Below are positions 61,094-64,000 of a stretch of 64,000 nucleotides of DNA, one piece after another; position 1 is the stretch's first letter, and the number at the start of each line of letters is the position of its first letter. The stretch lies in NCBI RefSeq assembly GCF_036226405.1, contig NZ_CP108464.1, forward strand, positions 4,898,001 through 4,962,000, in the 5' to 3' direction. The DNA is from Streptomyces sp. NBC_01260 (GTDB lineage Bacteria > Actinomycetota > Actinomycetes > Streptomycetales > Streptomycetaceae). Both the position numbers and the translations under genes were made by a program. The notes under the pieces are model-generated. The model was given only the letters and a program-made list of their open reading frames with translations. It was not told the origin of the DNA and searched no databases.

Positions 61094-61530
61094 CGCCGCT
61101 GCCGTTCACGGTGGACCTGCTCGCCGTGCCGGAGGCCGTACCGGAGATGCGTCGCATGCTGCGGTCGCGGTTCGGGGAAGCGGACGTTCCCGGTCTGCTG
61201 CTCTGCGTCAGTGAGTTGCTGACCAATGTGATCGTGCACGTCGGTGAGGGAACACCGGTCACGTTGCGGGTCAGCGGCACGGGTTCCGGACGGGTCCGCG
61301 TCGGGCTGAGCGATCCCGCGCCCGATGTCTGGCCGGTCATACGGATCGCGGCGCGAGGTGAGGAGTCCGGGCGGGGGCTGCTGCTCGTGGACGCGTTCGC
61401 GCTGCGGTGGGGCGTGGAGCAGGGGCCGTACGGGAAGACGGTGTGGTGCGAGCTACGGGCGCCCGCCGGGCTCCGGCCCGGGCAGGTCCGGGGCCGGGCC
61501 GACGCGGTGAGCCCCGGGGTGAGCGGCTGA
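61090..61530 (+). CDS. HATPase-type ATP-binding protein (anti-sigma/AbaA-like)
   Basis: The 146-residue protein has the N box LLCVSELLTNVIVHV and G-box regions GLSDPAPDVWP and GRGLLLVDAFALRWG of the Bergerat fold found in RsbW/SpoIIAB-like anti-sigma factors and the AbaA-like developmental proteins. It may bind a sigma or anti-anti-sigma partner. ATGA overlap with the preceding small gene indicates coupling. Confidence 0.82.
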   Translation: MTPLPFTVDLLAVPEAVPEMRRMLRSRFGEADVPGLLLCVSELLTNVIVHVGEGTPVTLRVSGTGSGRVRVGLSDPAPDVWPVIRIAARGEESGRGLLLVDAFALRWGVEQGPYGKTVWCELRAPAGLRPGQVRGRADAVSPGVSG

Positions 61531-61674
61531 CGCGGCGGCTGGTGGTCGGGCCGGGCGCTGAGGGGGGAAGGGTTCCGCCTCTTGACGTACGCGGCAAGCG
61601 CATCAACGACGGCACCCCCGAAGGCCGGCTACTCAGCGGCACCGTCTCCTTCATGTCCGCGGTGGACCGGACGC

Positions 61675-64000
61675 CTACCGCGGCGGCAGCGGCGGCCGCT
61701 GCCGGTTGGGGGCCGCCTCGTACGTCGGCGGGGTCGCCTCCGGGTGCGCGGCCAGGAGGTCCAGGGCCATCCAGACCGCGTCGTCCAGAACCGCGTGCCG
61801 GCCCTCCGCCCAGTCCAGGGGGGTGCGCAGGGCCTCCACGTCGGGGGAGACGCCGTGGTTCTCCACCGACCAGCCGTACGCGTCGAACCAGGCCGCGTTC
61901 ATCGGCACCGTGATCACCGTGCCGTCGCCCAGCCGGTGGCGGCCGGTCATGCCGACCACGCCGCCCCAGGTGCGCTGGCCCACCACCGGGCCCAGTTCCA
62001 GCAGGCGGAACGCGGCGGTGATCATGTCGCCGTCGGAGGACGTCGCCTCGTCGGCGAGGGCGACCACCGGGCCGCGGGGGGCGTTGGAGGCGTAACTGAC
62101 GGGCTGGGCGTCGCGGGTGAGGTCCCAGCCGAGGATCGTGCGGGTGAGTTTCTCGACGACGAGTTCGCTGATGTGGCCGCCCGCGTTGCCGCGTACGTCC
62201 ACGATCAGGGCCGGGCGGGAGACCTCCAGGCGCAGGTCCCGGTTGAACTGGGCCCAGCCGGAGCCGCCCATGTCGGGGATGTGGAGGTAGCCGCAGCGGC
62301 CGTCGCTCATCTCCCGTACGACCTCGCGGCGCTTGGCCACCCAGTCCTGGTAGCGCAGCGGGCGTTCGTCGACCAGGGGGACGATCGCGACCCGGCGGGA
62401 GCGGCCCTCGCCCTCGGCCGGCCGGAAGGTCAGCTCGACCGTGGTGCCGCCCGCGGCGGAGAGCAGCGGGTAGGGGCCGGTGACCGGGTCCACCGGGCGG
62501 CCGTCCACGTGGGTGAGGACCGCGCCCTCCCTGATGCCCGTACCGGCCAGTGGGGAGCGGGCCTTGGAGTCCGAGGAGTCGCCGGGCAGGATGCGCTGGA
62601 TGGTCCAGTCGCCGTCCCGGCACACCAGGTTCGCGCCGAGCATGCCCATCGCCCGCTGGTAGTGCGGCGGGCCCTCGTTGCGGCGGGCGGGGGCCACGTA
62701 CGCGTGCGAGGTGCCCAGTTCGCCCAGGACTTCGCGCAGCAGATCGGCGAACTCGTCGGGGGTGGCGACCCGTTCGACCAGGGGGCGGTACTGGTCCAGG
62801 ATCGCGTCCCAGTCGATGCCGCACATGTCCGGCTCCCAGAAGTAGGAGCGGATGATGCGCCCGGCCTCGCCGTACGCCTGCCGCCACTCCGCCGCCGGGT
62901 CGACGTCGTGCAGGATGCGGCGCAGGTCCAGGTAGACCGTGGAGTCGTTGTCGCCGGGCTCGGTCGCGGGGACGGCGCGCAGCTCGCCGTCGTCCATCAC
63001 GACCAGCCGGGAGGCGTCGCCGCTGACGGCGAACCAGTCGAGGTGGCCGACGAGTTCGGTCTTCTTCGCCTTGGCGATGCTGAAGTGCTCCAGGGTCGGC
63101 CGGCCCGACATGTCCGCCGGGTTGGCGAACGTCTCGCCGAGCGCGCCGGAGATCGGCCAGCGCAGCCAGACCAGTCCGCCGCCGCTGACCGGGTACAGCG
63201 CCGAGTACTTGGAGGCGGAGACGGGGAAGGGCGTGACCCGGTTCTCCAGTCCCTCGAACTCGACGGTGACCGTGGACCCCTCGGCCGTACCCGCCTCGGC
63301 GGAGTCCAACGGGTCGAGGCCGCCCGCGGCCGGCCGGCCGTCGGGGGAGAGCGCGAAGGGGGAGGGGGTCGCCGAGGAGAGCGGGACCAGGTACGGGCGG
63401 CAGCCGAGCGGGAAGGAGAGGTCGCCGGTGTGCACGTCGTACACCGGGTCGAAGCCGCGCCAGGAGAGGAACGCGAGGTAGCGGCCGTCGCCCGTGAAGA
63501 CGGGGTTCTCGTCCTCGAAGCGGCCGTTGGTGACATCGACGATCACGGGGGAGTCGGCACCCATGATCCGGGCGAGTTTGATCTGGCGCAGCGAGCGGCC
63601 GATGCCGGGGTGCGACCAGGTCAGCCAGGCCCCGTCCGGGGAGAACGCCAGATCGCGGACCGGGCCGTTGACGGAGCGGATCAGTTCGACGGGTTCGCCG
63701 GTTGCGTCCTCCGCGGTGTCCAGGAGGAGCAGCCGGCCGTCGTGCGAGGCCATCGCGAGCGTCTCGCCGTCCGGGTCGGCGATCAGCTCCTGGACCCGGC
63801 CGACCAGGCCGGAGGCGAGCCGGCGCGGGGCGCGGTCGCCGCTGGCACGCGGCAGGTAGGCGATCTCGATCGCATCCTCGCCCGCCGCGTCCGTCACGTA
63901 CGCCACCTGGCCGCCGCTGCCGAGCATCTCCGGCAGCCGGACCCGTACGCCCGGGGTGTCGGCGATGGTGCGGGCGGGCCCGTCGCGGTGGGTGAGCCAG
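61675..64000 (-). CDS. Tricorn-type S41 peptidase (N-terminal part beyond the window)
   Basis: The frame is open to the right edge, so residues before about 775 codons are outside; the putative start at 63927 is internal. The visible part has beta-propeller repeats, a PDZ-like region (GTGIREGAVLTHVDGRPV) and a C-terminal S41 domain with DVRGNAGGHISEL and nucleophile Ser in EATSSDGDMITAAF. Tricorn proteases degrade peptides in the cytoplasm. The family is usually over 1,000 residues, consistent with truncation by the window. Confidence 0.88.
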   Translation of the reverse strand, partial: WLTHRDGPARTIADTPGVRVRLPEMLGSGGQVAYVTDAAGEDAIEIAYLPRASGDRAPRRLASGLVGRVQELIADPDGETLAMASHDGRLLLLDTAEDATGEPVELIRSVNGPVRDLAFSPDGAWLTWSHPGIGRSLRQIKLARIMGADSPVIVDVTNGRFEDENPVFTGDGRYLAFLSWRGFDPVYDVHTGDLSFPLGCRPYLVPLSSATPSPFALSPDGRPAAGGLDPLDSAEAGTAEGSTVTVEFEGLENRVTPFPVSASKYSALYPVSGGGLVWLRWPISGALGETFANPADMSGRPTLEHFSIAKAKKTELVGHLDWFAVSGDASRLVVMDDGELRAVPATEPGDNDSTVYLDLRRILHDVDPAAEWRQAYGEAGRIIRSYFWEPDMCGIDWDAILDQYRPLVERVATPDEFADLLREVLGELGTSHAYVAPARRNEGPPHYQRAMGMLGANLVCRDGDWTIQRILPGDSSDSKARSPLAGTGIREGAVLTHVDGRPVDPVTGPYPLLSAAGGTTVELTFRPAEGEGRSRRVAIVPLVDERPLRYQDWVAKRREVVREMSDGRCGYLHIPDMGGSGWAQFNRDLRLEVSRPALIVDVRGNAGGHISELVVEKLTRTILGWDLTRDAQPVSYASNAPRGPVVALADEATSSDGDMITAAFRLLELGPVVGQRTWGGVVGMTGRHRLGDGTVITVPMNAAWFDAYGWSVENHGVSPDVEALRTPLDWAEGRHAVLDDAVWMALDLLAAHPEATPPTYEAAPNRQRPPLPPR

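Overview
The window is a 64 kb piece of a Streptomyces chromosome. The evidence is strongly G+C-rich sequence, GTG/TTG starts, many ATGA/GTGA start-stop overlaps, and marker genes typical of the genus: an HrdD-type sigma factor, SepX/GlpR, WhiJ-like/DUF397 pairs, S-adenosyl methyltransferase DUF574 and several DHA2 exporters. No database was searched; names rest on motifs and remembered family sequences.

Layout. 1-9.8 kb: end of a membrane-anchored protein, an acyl-CoA-synthetase-like enzyme converging on an M6 secreted protease, TetR plus DHA2 exporter, MarR plus LigB-type dioxygenase, questin-oxidase-like protein. 9.8-14.1 kb: a broken pat-like acetyltransferase gene upstream of hrdD, which has an exact SigR-type promoter; then a WYL regulator divergent from a second DHA2 exporter. 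14.1-16.2 kb: DUF6227-like protein and P1 peptidase. 16.5-21.8 kb: a tightly coupled five-gene redox operon (b-type cytochrome-like membrane protein, NapA/NasA-like molybdopterin enzyme, four-cluster ferredoxin, bc1-type Rieske protein, two-helix membrane protein). 22-31 kb: RcpC/CpaB-like protein, MTA phosphorylase, FmdB protein, MFS, K+/H+ antiporter, penicillin acylase, 5-FTHF cyclo-ligase. 31.3-36.6 kb: galU, moeA/glp, moaC, mogA, rimJ-like acetyltransferase and sepX.

36.7-45.3 kb is the most unusual part. A tRNA-Ala(CGC) gene is followed by a 91-bp sequence containing its terminator, and the same 91 bp (two mismatches) recurs 8.4 kb downstream. The interval between the copies is an accessory island: an HTH protein divergent from a tyrosine-recombinase-like protein that lacks nearly all catalytic residues and is translationally coupled to a DDE-transposase-like protein; a coiled-coil/winged-helix protein; an FtsX/MacB-type ABC exporter with a small secreted protein; and about 1 kb of decayed sequence.

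45.5-64 kb is accessory-rich: I36 peptidase inhibitor, AraC regulator, an aldo-keto reductase with an internal deletion, methyltransferase, exonuclease III, quinone oxidoreductase with divergent TetR, FG-GAP protein, a MerR-linked Baeyer-Villiger-type monooxygenase/hydrolase/SDR operon, a frameshifted lipoprotein, a WhiJ-like/DUF397/AbaA-like group, and a tricorn-type S41 peptidase running off the right edge.

Co-operation: the molybdenum cofactor genes at 32-34.6 kb make the cofactor that the 17.7-kb oxidoreductase needs, and the exporters each sit next to a probable repressor with a palindromic site between them.
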